Shown here piece after piece: positions 55,721 through 64,000 of a stretch of 64,000 nt of DNA. A program made the position numbers and the translations under genes. This stretch comes from Segetibacter aerophilus (GTDB taxonomy: Bacteria; Bacteroidota; Bacteroidia; Chitinophagales; Chitinophagaceae), in contig NZ_BJYT01000001.1 of the NCBI RefSeq assembly GCF_007991655.1, positions 1 through 64,000 of the forward strand, written 5' to 3'. Each line of letters opens with the position of its first letter. Positions within the stretch are counted from its first letter, which is position 1. The notes beneath the pieces were generated by a model. That model was not told the DNA's origin and searched no databases. It saw nothing but the letters and a program-made list of their open reading frames with translations.

Positions 55721-57547
55721 ATGATCGTCTTGATAATTTCAATAATTCTCATTGCATTTGTTTTATTTCTTTTTATCAGCCTTGGGTTACATCAACGCTT
55801 GCCTTTAGCGTTTAGCAAAATTTCTTTGCAAGACATACCTCGTCGTGCAGCTAAGAAGTATGGAGATAAAATTCTCTTTACCACTGACGTTCCCTGTTCA
55901 TGGAAAGTGCCCGGGCTTAATGACATCGACAGCGGAAATAATGAATGGAGTGCAAATAAGATATACCTGACAGCCGGCTATGTTGCTGCTTTGCTGCTAC
56001 AACTTAGAGTAAAGCATGGTGATAGGATAGCTATTTTTAAAAAAAATCATTTTGACATCCATGTTCTTATACTCTCCATTGTAAGGTCTGGAGGAATTGC
56101 TTGCCCTGTTAATGGAAAGTTTGACCCTGTTCATTTCTGCGCCTACACCAGCCACATTGGAGCTAAAATACTTATCGTTGATCTTGAAGCGGCCAAGCGA
56201 TTGCGTAACCAAAATGCGGATATAGGGAACGTTGAAAAAATTATCATTGCAGATAAACAAACATCTAATAGCGATTTTCAAATTCCTCCTGCATGGGGAA
56301 AAAAGGGTATCCAGCTATTATGGCTACAGCAAGAGCTAGAGAAGGTAACTGCAGTTGCACCAGAAATAAGTCGAGAATTTGATGATCCTCTATACATTGT
56401 TCACTCTTCAGGAACAACAGGTTTTCCTAAGGCAGTGGTGCTACGAAACGGAAAACAATCGCATGCAGTAAAGGGATGGCTTTGTTATGTACACATTTCG
56501 AGGACGACCGACAAAGGCTACCTTGCTGTACCCAATAATCACCAAGCCGTTATCTTAACATTCAATGCTATGCTGCTGTTGGGCTTTCGGGCACATTGGT
56601 TATCTGCCTATGACCATGAGAACTTCGATGCAGAAAAAGTTATCAAAGAATTATCGGCAAAGAGATATACCGGTTTCTTTGGTTTCCCGGTTACTTATAC
56701 CCAGTTGAAGGAAGTTGACTTGCGGAAATATAATTTAAGCCGCATGAGATTTTGGGGAACTACCGCAGATGCAAGTCATGAAGTTATTATGAAACATTTT
56801 GTGTCAGTAGGTAGGGCCTTTAGTATGCTTGGACTGCCATTTAAAGGATCGGTTTTTTTAGATGCGCAAGGCTCAAGTGAAGTAGGAACTCCCTCAGTAG
56901 TAAGGTATGTAACAAGGTTTACAAAGAAATTTAAACGAAGAATTGGGAAACCGGGTTCTACACCTTTTGGACCTGAAATAAGAATTATTACAAAAAAAGG
57001 AAGCGTAGCAAAGCGCGGTGGTGAACCTGGAAGGCTCGAGGTAAAAGGCAAAACTGTATTTGATTGTTATTGGAATAATTCGGATTTAACCAACAAAGCA
57101 TTTACGGATAACTGGTTCTTTACAGGGGACATCTGCCGTTTTAAAAAGGATGGACATATTGTGCAATTAGACCGGGAAGTAGATGTAATTGCAACCGCAA
57201 ATGGTGATGTGTACAGTTTATTAATTGAAGAAAAAATTCACAAACATCCTGCAGTTTTTGATGCTTGTGTCTATGGCGATACTCGGTCCGACGGCTACTT
57301 ATTGCCTTCAATAGCAGTTGCAGTAAGGAAGGGATGTCTTATTGATAATGTAGAATTAAAAAAACAACTGAACCAACTGCTGGATAGTAATGAACAACTT
57401 TATAATTGTGATATTTTGCGTTGGCAGGATTTTCCTATTGGAGTAACCGGCAAAACTTTAAAAAGAGTATTCCGGGAAAGATCTATTGAAAAGCTAAAAT
57501 TGTTACGGCAGCATGAAAATAACCCACACAGAAATTTATCGTTATAG
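55721..57547 (+). CDS. Membrane-anchored AMP-forming acyl-CoA synthetase/ligase
   Basis: 608 residues. A single N-terminal membrane helix (VLIISIILIAFVLFLFISLG) precedes the ANL adenylating enzyme. Motifs: A3 P-loop YIVHSSGTTGFPKAVVL, A5-like GSSEVG, A7 DNWFFTGDICRF with catalytic Asp, A8-like RFKKDGHIVQLDREVD, and A10 PIGVTGKTLKRVFRE with catalytic Lys. The acid is unknown. The 3' end overlaps the dipeptide epimerase by 35 bp, so translation is probably coupled. The anchor suggests activity on the inner membrane face. Confidence 0.87.
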   Translation: MIVLIISIILIAFVLFLFISLGLHQRLPLAFSKISLQDIPRRAAKKYGDKILFTTDVPCSWKVPGLNDIDSGNNEWSANKIYLTAGYVAALLLQLRVKHGDRIAIFKKNHFDIHVLILSIVRSGGIACPVNGKFDPVHFCAYTSHIGAKILIVDLEAAKRLRNQNADIGNVEKIIIADKQTSNSDFQIPPAWGKKGIQLLWLQQELEKVTAVAPEISREFDDPLYIVHSSGTTGFPKAVVLRNGKQSHAVKGWLCYVHISRTTDKGYLAVPNNHQAVILTFNAMLLLGFRAHWLSAYDHENFDAEKVIKELSAKRYTGFFGFPVTYTQLKEVDLRKYNLSRMRFWGTTADASHEVIMKHFVSVGRAFSMLGLPFKGSVFLDAQGSSEVGTPSVVRYVTRFTKKFKRRIGKPGSTPFGPEIRIITKKGSVAKRGGEPGRLEVKGKTVFDCYWNNSDLTNKAFTDNWFFTGDICRFKKDGHIVQLDREVDVIATANGDVYSLLIEEKIHKHPAVFDACVYGDTRSDGYLLPSIAVAVRKGCLIDNVELKKQLNQLLDSNEQLYNCDILRWQDFPIGVTGKTLKRVFRERSIEKLKLLRQHENNPHRNLSL

Positions 57548-58610
57548 CATTCCTATGGAACCCTTTGCAATAGCAACAGGAACCATGCGATCAGCTCAGA
57601 ACGTTTTCATAAGAGTATTTACGGATGAAGGAATTTACGGCGCAGGCGAGTGCTCGGCATTCCCATATATAACAGGTGAAACACAAGAGACTTGCCTTGT
57701 TATGGCCAGAGACTTTGCGGCTTTATGGAAAGAAAAAGATGCACTGAACATTGAAGACAGGTTGAAGGAATTGGACGCCTTTGCAGCCGGTAACCCAACT
57801 ATCAAAAGTGCCTTTGACATGGCCCTATATGACCTGGCAGCAAAAGTGGCAAACGTTCCGCTATACAAATATTTAGGAGGTGAAAAGCGAACTATTGAAA
57901 CAGATATAACCATTGGTATCGGGCCGGTGGAAGAAATGGTTGAAAAGGCAAAACAATTTGAAGAGCAGGGAGCTAATATCTTAAAAGTAAAGATTGGTAA
58001 AAATGCATACGAGGATGTTGAAAAAATAAGTCACATCCGGCAGGCTGTAAAACCGGGAACGCTGATAAGAGTTGATGCTAACCAGGGTTGGGTATATGAA
58101 GATGCCGTATTTGCATTACAAGCTTTGGATCAATTTGACATAGAATTCTGCGAACAGCCAATGCGCACGTGGTACGACGATTATTTACCAGAGCTATGCC
58201 ACAACGCAGCAGTGCACGTAATGGCCGACGAGAGCTGCTACAACCATCACGATGCAAGAAGACTGATACAAACAAAATCGTGCGACTCCATCAATATAAA
58301 ATTGGCAAAGTCGGGAGGAATTGCAGGCGCGTTAAAAATCCACCAGCTTGCTGAAGAAGCAGGCATACCCTGCATGATAGGTGGTATGCTTGAAAGCCGC
58401 TTTGCTTTGACAGCAAATCTTCACTTTGCATGGGCAAACCAAAACGTGCAGTACTACGATCTCGACACTTGCTTATTGGGGCACTTAGAAGATCCTGTTG
58501 TGGGCGGTGCGACTTACGACAAATTTATTCTTGACTGCGCAGATGCTCCCGGCATAGGCGCTGATGTTGACAACGCTTTTTTGTCGCGATGCGAGCATTG
58601 GAAGGTTTAA
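57513..58610 (+). CDS. Dipeptide epimerase-like enolase superfamily enzyme
   Basis: 365 residues. Enolase-superfamily (MLE subgroup) residues are in place: KxK in NILKVKIGKN, metal Asp in RVDANQGW, Glu in IEFCEQPM, Asp in VMADESC and Lys in INIKLAKSGG. The N-terminal capping domain begins MKITHTEIYRYSIPMEPF, so the overlapping start is correct. This pattern is that of L-Ala-D/L-Glu or related dipeptide epimerases that process peptidoglycan peptides. Exact dipeptide unknown. The upstream AMP ligase overlaps. Confidence 0.9.
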   Translation: MKITHTEIYRYSIPMEPFAIATGTMRSAQNVFIRVFTDEGIYGAGECSAFPYITGETQETCLVMARDFAALWKEKDALNIEDRLKELDAFAAGNPTIKSAFDMALYDLAAKVANVPLYKYLGGEKRTIETDITIGIGPVEEMVEKAKQFEEQGANILKVKIGKNAYEDVEKISHIRQAVKPGTLIRVDANQGWVYEDAVFALQALDQFDIEFCEQPMRTWYDDYLPELCHNAAVHVMADESCYNHHDARRLIQTKSCDSINIKLAKSGGIAGALKIHQLAEEAGIPCMIGGMLESRFALTANLHFAWANQNVQYYDLDTCLLGHLEDPVVGGATYDKFILDCADAPGIGADVDNAFLSRCEHWKV

Positions 58611-58661
58611 AGGTTTTTGAATGTATATTTAATACTTAACCAAAACCAAAACGAAAGCAAT

Positions 58662-58997
58662 ATGAAAACGTACGTCGAACTATGGAAGGCCAAAGCAGCC
58701 TGGAACGATCTTTCAAAAGAAGAAAGAGGAAACTACATGAATGCACTTGGTCCGGCAATTCAACAGCTCCTCGATAATGGTGTAAAAATTATTAGCTGGG
58801 GCGTAAACGACTCGTCGACTTACAACAGGGTTGATTATGACTTTTTTGCTGTATGGACTTTCCCAAATGATGAAGCCACACAAAGCTTCGAAAAAATGGT
58901 AGAAGGTGCAGGATGGTACAATTACTTCGACCAGGTAAATGCAAAGGGAGATTCCTCCACTCCACAAGAAGTGATTGGGAAGATGATTGAGCTGTAG
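58662..58997 (+). CDS. Small protein of unknown function (DUF6616-like)
   Basis: 111 residues from the ATG at 58662; a TTG at 58617 is a poor start. The sequence KTYVELWKAKAAWNDLSKEE, VKIISWGVNDSSTYNRVDYD and EKMVEGAGWYNYFDQVNAKG fits a dimeric alpha/beta-barrel-like fold seen in small ligand or monooxygenase-like proteins. No catalytic residues can be named. It follows the epimerase after ~50 bp. Confidence 0.7.
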   Translation: MKTYVELWKAKAAWNDLSKEERGNYMNALGPAIQQLLDNGVKIISWGVNDSSTYNRVDYDFFAVWTFPNDEATQSFEKMVEGAGWYNYFDQVNAKGDSSTPQEVIGKMIEL

Positions 58998-59104
58998 ACC
59001 TGCAACTTACCCTTGTCAGTAAAAATGAAAGCGCCAGCAAAATGATCATTTTTAAGGTAGCGGTCCTATTCGCTTTTATCATCTAACTAACCAATCCTCT
59101 CAAT

Positions 59105-59887
59105 ATGAAAATGACATTACTCGGTCTTTCATTTTTACTTTCTACCTCAATATTTGCTCAAAAAGATTCCCTGCCTTCCGGTGTCTATAGCTGGAGCAAA
59201 GCAAATGTGCAAAAGACCAGTGGCTTCGAAAGAAGACAGGTATTAAACGGCTCTACGCTCGATCTTGTAAACCTTGAAATCCATACAACTACATTGCTCC
59301 CTGGCCAACTAAATCATCCTCCAAAAGCAAGTCCTGATGCTGAAGAACTGATCATCATAAAGGAAGGCAGCGTGAAAGTGACCATAGAAGATTCGACAAA
59401 AATTCTAGGGCCGGGAGGGCTGATTTTATTAGTAGCGGGCGATAAACAATCTATGCTTAACACTTCTGATAAGCCGGTTACTTATTATGTATTGGTGTAT
59501 AGATCGAGAGACGGGCTAAACGTTGCAAGGGGAAAATCGGGAGGTGGATCTTTTATGAAAGACTGGAAAGATTTCGTAACCATCGAAACAGATAAAGGCC
59601 AATCCCGTCCGATCTTCGACAGGCCTTCCTCCATGTTTAAAAGATTCGATGTCCATGCCACTACGCTCAATCCCGGGTTCGCCAGTCATCCTCCACATAC
59701 TCATCGTACCGAAGAGATCATACTAATGATAAGAGGGAATGGTGAAATGCAAATAGCAGAAACCCGTTATCCGACAGCTCCCGGCGACGTTGTCTTAGTT
59801 AATTCCAAGGTTCCTCATAATATCAAAAACGTTGGCAACGTTCAATGTAGCTATTATGCTATTCAGTGGCACAGCAACGCCGAATAG
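59105..59887 (+). CDS. Secreted bicupin protein
   Basis: 260 residues with a signal peptide (TLLGLSFLLSTSIFAQ) and two cupin domains. The second domain (about 150-255) has a complete metal set: HPPHTHRTEEI and KVPHNIKN. The first (about 50-130) reads NHPPKASPDAEELIIIKEG and lacks the His pair, so it is probably structural. Bicupins of this kind resemble ureidoglycine aminohydrolase-like proteins but the substrate is unclear. It is exported, so it acts in the periplasm. It stands as a single gene. Confidence 0.85.
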   Translation: MKMTLLGLSFLLSTSIFAQKDSLPSGVYSWSKANVQKTSGFERRQVLNGSTLDLVNLEIHTTTLLPGQLNHPPKASPDAEELIIIKEGSVKVTIEDSTKILGPGGLILLVAGDKQSMLNTSDKPVTYYVLVYRSRDGLNVARGKSGGGSFMKDWKDFVTIETDKGQSRPIFDRPSSMFKRFDVHATTLNPGFASHPPHTHRTEEIILMIRGNGEMQIAETRYPTAPGDVVLVNSKVPHNIKNVGNVQCSYYAIQWHSNAE

Positions 59888-59964
59888 TAAAGCTGCAATC
59901 GTAGTGGTAATGTTATGTTGCTTCAATTTTTTTTATAGAACGAGCAAGCTACCTCCGTTATTCC

Positions 59965-59987
59965 TTTGTTGCGTCACACTCTTGTAC
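59965..59987 (-). repeat. Dispersed 24-bp intergenic motif
   Basis: The plus strand TTTGTTGCGTCACACTCTTG followed by TAC is a diverged reverse-complement copy in the spacer after the bicupin. Confidence 0.6.
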
Positions 59988-60166
59988 AACCGTTCTTTAT
60001 GCAGCACTCAATTCAGAAACCTTCAATCTTATCAGTTTCGCTACTATTGATATATTTTGACCATTTTTTAAATATCTTCAATAAAGCTTGAAACCTATCT
60101 TTTTTACAAAAAGAAACGCTACGAGAATTTGCTATTTGCTATATACTTTTCTTAAAACCTTTTATT

Positions 60167-61030
60167 GTGGAAAGAAGAAGCTTCGTAAAAACACTCGCCC
60201 TCTCCGCGGCAGGAACTGCCCTGGGTTCATCCCTTTTTGCGCGACCAGCAAAAAATCCATTAGGTGTCCAGGTATGGACAATCAGGGAGTACCTGAAAAA
60301 AGACCTTGTAGGATCGCTGGCTAAGCTAGCCAAACTAGGCTATACAGATCTTGAAGTGTTTGATTACGATGGCACCTATTGGGGCAAGAGCCCGAAAGAA
60401 TTTAATAAGATTTGTAACGACCTTGGCCTGACTGTAATTAGTTCGCACTACTTCACAGGCCGCCATAACAATACCAAAGGAAGTTTAAAGAACGGGTGGG
60501 ACAAAGCCGTTGACGATGCTGCAGCGATGAATATAAAATATATGATTTGCGCATGGCTGTATAAAGAAGAGCGCACTAGTATTGATCTTTATAAGGAGTT
60601 AAATGAAATGTTGAATAAAGCGGGTGAGACTTGCCGCAAAGCAAACATACAGTTTGGATATCACGGACATAATTTTGAGTTCCCTCCAATAGATGGAATT
60701 GTTCCTTACGATTACATTTTGCAAAACACAGATAAGAACAATGTAAAAATGGAGGCAGACCTATTTTGGATAACCAAGGCAGGAGTAGATCCTGTTGATT
60801 ACTTCACAAAATATCCCGGCCGCTTCCCCTTATGGCATGTGAAGGATATGGAAAGAGGGTCAGAACAATTTGCTGAGGTCGGTCATGGCGTTATTGACTT
60901 TGACCGGCTTTTTGCTGCGCGAAAATTAGCAGGCCTCGAACATTGGTTTATAGAACAAGATCAGACAAGCAGGGAACCCTTTGAAAGTTTACGGATGAGC
61001 AGGGATTATGTGCTAAGCAAAAAGTACTAG
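60167..61030 (+). CDS. Tat-exported TIM-barrel sugar isomerase/epimerase-like protein
   Basis: 287 residues from a GTG codon, which gives a twin-arginine signal (ERRSFVKTLALSAAGTALG). No ATG would preserve it. The AP-endonuclease-2-like TIM barrel has LGVQVWTIREYLKKDL, YHGHNFEF, MEADLFWITKAG and WHVKDMERGS, the usual metal-site positions, with LEHWFIEQDQTS last. Such periplasmic proteins often accompany Gfo/Idh enzymes. Substrate unknown. The GNAT-aminotransferase gene follows 58 bp later. Confidence 0.84.
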   Translation: MERRSFVKTLALSAAGTALGSSLFARPAKNPLGVQVWTIREYLKKDLVGSLAKLAKLGYTDLEVFDYDGTYWGKSPKEFNKICNDLGLTVISSHYFTGRHNNTKGSLKNGWDKAVDDAAAMNIKYMICAWLYKEERTSIDLYKELNEMLNKAGETCRKANIQFGYHGHNFEFPPIDGIVPYDYILQNTDKNNVKMEADLFWITKAGVDPVDYFTKYPGRFPLWHVKDMERGSEQFAEVGHGVIDFDRLFAARKLAGLEHWFIEQDQTSREPFESLRMSRDYVLSKKY

Positions 61031-61088
61031 CAGAGCTTTAACGTCCCAAAAATTTCGATTCGTTTATTGGTCGTATATAAGAGCACCT

Positions 61089-62846
61089 ATGTCAGCAATA
61101 ACACTCACTGTAGCTTCAGAAAAAGACAGGCAAACGATCTATAAAATCAGGCATGCTATCTACGCTAAAGAATTACATCAACATAGTATCAATGCAACCA
61201 ACGAACTAAGCGATGACCTTGATGTATCCAATCATTACGTTGTTGCTAATATGGATAACGAGATCGCCGGTTTTATCAGTATTACCCCACCTGCATCAAC
61301 CAAATTTTCTGTCGATAAATACTTCCAACGTTCATCCATTCCCTATCAATTTGATCAGTTCCTTTTCGAGATCCGCTTGCTTACTGTTGTTCAAAAAAAT
61401 CGAAACAGCCCTATAGCTTTCGCTTTAATGTATGCTGCTTTTCGTTGGGTGCAGTCTCATGGAGGCAGAAACATTGTTGCCATTTGCCGCACCGACCTTA
61501 TTGACATGTACATGAAAGCAGGGCTTACCCCAACAGGCTCGAAGGCTTCATCTGGTGAGGTAACTTATGAACTATCCCTTGCCTCTATCGACGGACTTCA
61601 ACGAAAGGTTTTAAATAATCCTGGTGTTTATACAGCCCTACAAAAGCGTGTCAGCTGGCGATTGCCTTTCTTATTCTTTGCACCACCGTCCTGCTATCAC
61701 GGCGGATATTTTTTTAAGGAAGTCGGAGAAAATTTGCAAACACTGGAGAAAGCAAAACAAGTAATCAACGCTGATGTATTGGATGCATGGTTTCCTCCTT
61801 CTCCTAAAGTTGTGACTGCTTTACAAACTCATCTGCCGTGGCTCATACAAACGTCTCCTCCTACTTACGCCGAAGGACTAATCGAAGTGATAGCAGAGAC
61901 ACGGGGAGTTTACGCGCACAACATATTGCCGGGTGCCGGTTCATCTGATTTAATCTTCTTATCACTACGAACCTTTTTAACCCACAAATCGAATGTGTTG
62001 ATAATTGATCCTTGTTACGGCGAATACATGCATGTGCTTGACCATATCATTCGATGTACGGTAACTCTTTTTACATTAAGTCGTGAGGAAGGTTTTAAAG
62101 TCGATACAATCTCCTTATTAGAAGAAATAAGTAAAGGGTACGACATGGTTGTTTTAGTAAATCCAAACAGTCCGACAGGAGTACATATCCCAAAAGATCA
62201 GATGATAAAAATGCTAGTTCAAATACCCCCTTCCACGATTGTTTGGATTGACGAAACGTATGTTGAGTATGCAGGACCGGATCAATCTTTAGAACAATTT
62301 GCAATGGGAACGGAACATGTCATCATATGCAAATCAATGAGCAAAGTATATTCATTGAGCGGAGTTAGGGCGGCTTACTTGTGCTGTTCACCCCATTTTA
62401 TTGAGACTCTAAAAAGTTTCACTCCACCATGGGCGGTTAGTTTGCCTGCCCAATTGGCTGCGATTGCTGCGCTTAAAGATCCAAGATACTACGAAGAAAA
62501 ATATGCTGAAACACACCGTCTACGCAACCAGCTAAAAGAAGATTTAGTTGACCTGGGAATGGTTGATTTGATAGAAGGTATCGCAAACTTCATTTTATTC
62601 TATCTTCCGCTACATTCTTTAGAACCTGATATTTTTCTACAGAAATGCCAGGAGGAAAACCTGTTTCTAAGAAACGTTAGCACAATGGGCATAAGCCTGG
62701 GGAACAATGCGGTGCGCATAGCAGTTAAAGACGAAGTAACAAATGCGAAAATGATTTCGATCATTAGAAAAGTGCTTGCTTCCAACGGCCAACAAAACAT
62801 TCCTGCTTCTTTTACTTACCCAATCTCTGAAGGCGTGTATAAATAA
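61089..62846 (+). CDS. GNAT acetyltransferase fused to a PLP aminotransferase
   Basis: 585 residues. Residues about 1-165 look like a GNAT domain (YKIRHAIYAKELHQHSIN; then NSPIAFALMYAAFRWVQSHG and VAICRTDLIDMYMKAGLTP), of the type seen in amino-acid or autoinducer synthase-like N-acyltransferases. Residues about 200-575 are a class I/II aminotransferase: LPGAGSSDLIFLSLRTF, VLVNPNSPTGVH, VWIDETYVEYAG and the PLP lysine Lys419 in KSMSKVYSLSGVRAAYL. The closest standard class is histidinol-phosphate/threonine-phosphate-type enzymes. The fusion would allow transfer of an amino group and an acyl group on one product, but the substrate is unknown. Confidence 0.83.
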   Translation: MSAITLTVASEKDRQTIYKIRHAIYAKELHQHSINATNELSDDLDVSNHYVVANMDNEIAGFISITPPASTKFSVDKYFQRSSIPYQFDQFLFEIRLLTVVQKNRNSPIAFALMYAAFRWVQSHGGRNIVAICRTDLIDMYMKAGLTPTGSKASSGEVTYELSLASIDGLQRKVLNNPGVYTALQKRVSWRLPFLFFAPPSCYHGGYFFKEVGENLQTLEKAKQVINADVLDAWFPPSPKVVTALQTHLPWLIQTSPPTYAEGLIEVIAETRGVYAHNILPGAGSSDLIFLSLRTFLTHKSNVLIIDPCYGEYMHVLDHIIRCTVTLFTLSREEGFKVDTISLLEEISKGYDMVVLVNPNSPTGVHIPKDQMIKMLVQIPPSTIVWIDETYVEYAGPDQSLEQFAMGTEHVIICKSMSKVYSLSGVRAAYLCCSPHFIETLKSFTPPWAVSLPAQLAAIAALKDPRYYEEKYAETHRLRNQLKEDLVDLGMVDLIEGIANFILFYLPLHSLEPDIFLQKCQEENLFLRNVSTMGISLGNNAVRIAVKDEVTNAKMISIIRKVLASNGQQNIPASFTYPISEGVYK

Positions 62847-62924
62847 CACGTACATTTCATTTTTCTATCTAAAATATTCCCATATTTACCATTCTATCAC
62901 GATTGATCTTAAAATAAAATTCAT

Positions 62925-64000
62925 ATGAAAGCTTTTGATTTTAACCGCCGGAAATTTATCAAGAATGCAGCTACCAATGCTGCAGGTCTCACGATTTTTT
63001 CAGTGTTATCCAAAGACGCGCAGGCAGCAGCTAAACGTTTTTATACGAGCAGTGCGAAGGAAGACTTTTACCGTTATGAAGGAACCTCGCGTATAAAGTT
63101 TTCAGTTATCGGCATTAATCACGACCATATCTATGGAATGATAGGCGCTGTGGTAAGAGGAGGTGGAGAATTAGTTTCGTTTCATGCAAAGGAGGCTGAT
63201 CTTGCAAGCGCTTTTTCTAAGAGGTTTCCACAGGCAAAGCAGGTAAGTAACGAGAAGGAAATCCTGGAAGATAAATCCATTCATCTTGTCCTAAGTTCCA
63301 TCATTCCCAACGAGCGCGCGCCATTGGGTGTCCGGGTAATGCAACACGGCAAAGACTATATGGTTGATAAGCCGGGTATAACTACGTTAGAGCAACTTGC
63401 CGAAGTTCGTCGGGTGCAGAAAGCAACGAAGCGCATCTACTCCATTATGTACAGCGAACGACTAGAAAACCGAGCTACCGTAAAAGCGGGTGAACTGGTT
63501 AAAGCCGGTGCAATAGGTAAGGTTATTCAAACAATCGGGCTTGGCCCGCATAGAATGAACCCTACCAGCCGCCCTGCATGGTTCTTTGAACGCAATCGTT
63601 ATGGAGGTATTATTACTGATATCGGCTCTCATCAATTTGACCAGTTCCTTTTCTTTACAGGTTCTAAAGAAGCTGAGATAGTGGCGTCGCAAATAGGAAA
63701 TGTAAACCATCCTCAATACCCCGGAATTGAAGATTTTGGTGATGTTATGCTACGCGGCGATGGGGGTACAGGTTACATAAGAGTTGACTGGTTTACACCA
63801 GGTGGACTTAAATCGTGGGGCGATGGCCGCCTGACCATTTTGGGCACAGAAGGTTTTATTGAAATTCGCAAGAACGTTGATATTGCTGGACCAGAAGGCG
63901 GTAATCACCTTTACCTTGTCAACCAAAAAGAGACCAAATACATGGATTGCAATAAAGAGCCTTTGCCCTACGGCGAACAGTTGGTTGACGACGTTCTTAA
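62925..64000 (+). CDS. Tat-exported Gfo/Idh/MocA oxidoreductase (3' end missing)
   Basis: The ATG at 62925 opens a twin-arginine signal (FNRRKFIKNAATNAAGL). The gene runs past the window end, so at least 358 residues are present. The Rossmann segment is less typical (IKFSVIGINHDHIYGMIGAV), and the Gfo/Idh C-terminal part shows HGKDYMVDKPG (the conserved K-P motif), then GGIITDIGSHQFDQFLFFTG with the conserved D and H. Relatives act on 3-keto sugars or as glycosidases using bound NAD. Here it follows the other Tat-exported TIM-barrel gene by one gene. Confidence 0.85.
   Translation, partial: MKAFDFNRRKFIKNAATNAAGLTIFSVLSKDAQAAAKRFYTSSAKEDFYRYEGTSRIKFSVIGINHDHIYGMIGAVVRGGGELVSFHAKEADLASAFSKRFPQAKQVSNEKEILEDKSIHLVLSSIIPNERAPLGVRVMQHGKDYMVDKPGITTLEQLAEVRRVQKATKRIYSIMYSERLENRATVKAGELVKAGAIGKVIQTIGLGPHRMNPTSRPAWFFERNRYGGIITDIGSHQFDQFLFFTGSKEAEIVASQIGNVNHPQYPGIEDFGDVMLRGDGGTGYIRVDWFTPGGLKSWGDGRLTILGTEGFIEIRKNVDIAGPEGGNHLYLVNQKETKYMDCNKEPLPYGEQLVDDVL

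Noticed and set aside
60088-60324. 78-codon frame upstream of the Tat-exported TIM-barrel gene
   Set aside because: It overlaps the GTG start and the Tat signal in another frame; the signal sequence makes the GTG gene the real one.
1-64000. tRNA, rRNA, phage or complete insertion-sequence genes
   Set aside because: None was recognised by eye; a tRNAscan or Rfam search would be decisive.

Overview
The window looks like chromosomal DNA of a Bacteroidota member, most likely of the Chitinophagaceae type. The signs are a type IX secretion sorting domain, a SusC/SusD pair, an OMP_b-brl-type receptor, a TonB-like protein with a long Pro-rich linker, a PVC-type cytochrome/dehydrogenase and ThuA neighbours, almost no Shine-Dalgarno sequences, and moderately AT-rich DNA. 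This placement rests on gene content only. I saw no rRNA, tRNA, CRISPR array, phage or complete insertion sequence.

Layout. 1-8.9 kb: the 3' part of a giant repeat-rich adhesin-like protein, closed by a strong terminator. 9-15 kb: a cupin/SDR pair, folC, a TonB-like gene, an MFS transporter, a small membrane protein and a frameshifted DUF4468-type gene. 15.4-21 kb: an outer membrane beta-barrel protein and a PAS histidine kinase/GAF pair. 21.4-31 kb: a GH140-like glycosidase, an aldo/keto reductase that lacks a start codon at the expected N-terminus, an endonuclease/exonuclease/phosphatase-family membrane protein, small unknowns, a CehA/McbA-type metallohydrolase and a histidine phosphatase.

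31-49 kb is the most coherent part. It holds a SusC/SusD importer, a NagB-like deaminase/isomerase, a NahK-like sugar kinase, a Tat-exported GH109-like enzyme, two secreted amidohydrolases around an HGSNAT/DUF5009-like membrane acyltransferase, a GalU-like nucleotidyltransferase and a 1109-residue protein. In that last protein a fucokinase-like GHMP kinase domain precedes a UDP-sugar pyrophosphorylase-like domain, the reverse of the known FKP order. My reading, which is inference, is a locus that imports an amino-sugar glycan, trims it and recycles the sugars as sugar 1-phosphates and UDP-sugars.

49-64 kb: a Nudix hydrolase, a minus-strand group (SGNH/dehydrogenase/cytochrome c fusion, ThuA, TIM-barrel epimerase) typical of oxidative sugar degradation, then a plus-strand series: AMP-forming ligase overlapping a dipeptide epimerase, a small protein, a bicupin, a Tat-exported TIM-barrel protein, a GNAT-aminotransferase fusion and a Tat-exported Gfo/Idh/MocA oxidoreductase cut by the window end.

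The spacers carry at least three repeat families: a ~24-bp motif (consensus GTACAAGTGTGCGACGCAAC plus GATG) in nine intergenic places, a ~130-bp MITE-like element with 9-bp inverted ends in two opposite copies, and a ~215-bp direct repeat pair downstream of the fusion gene.
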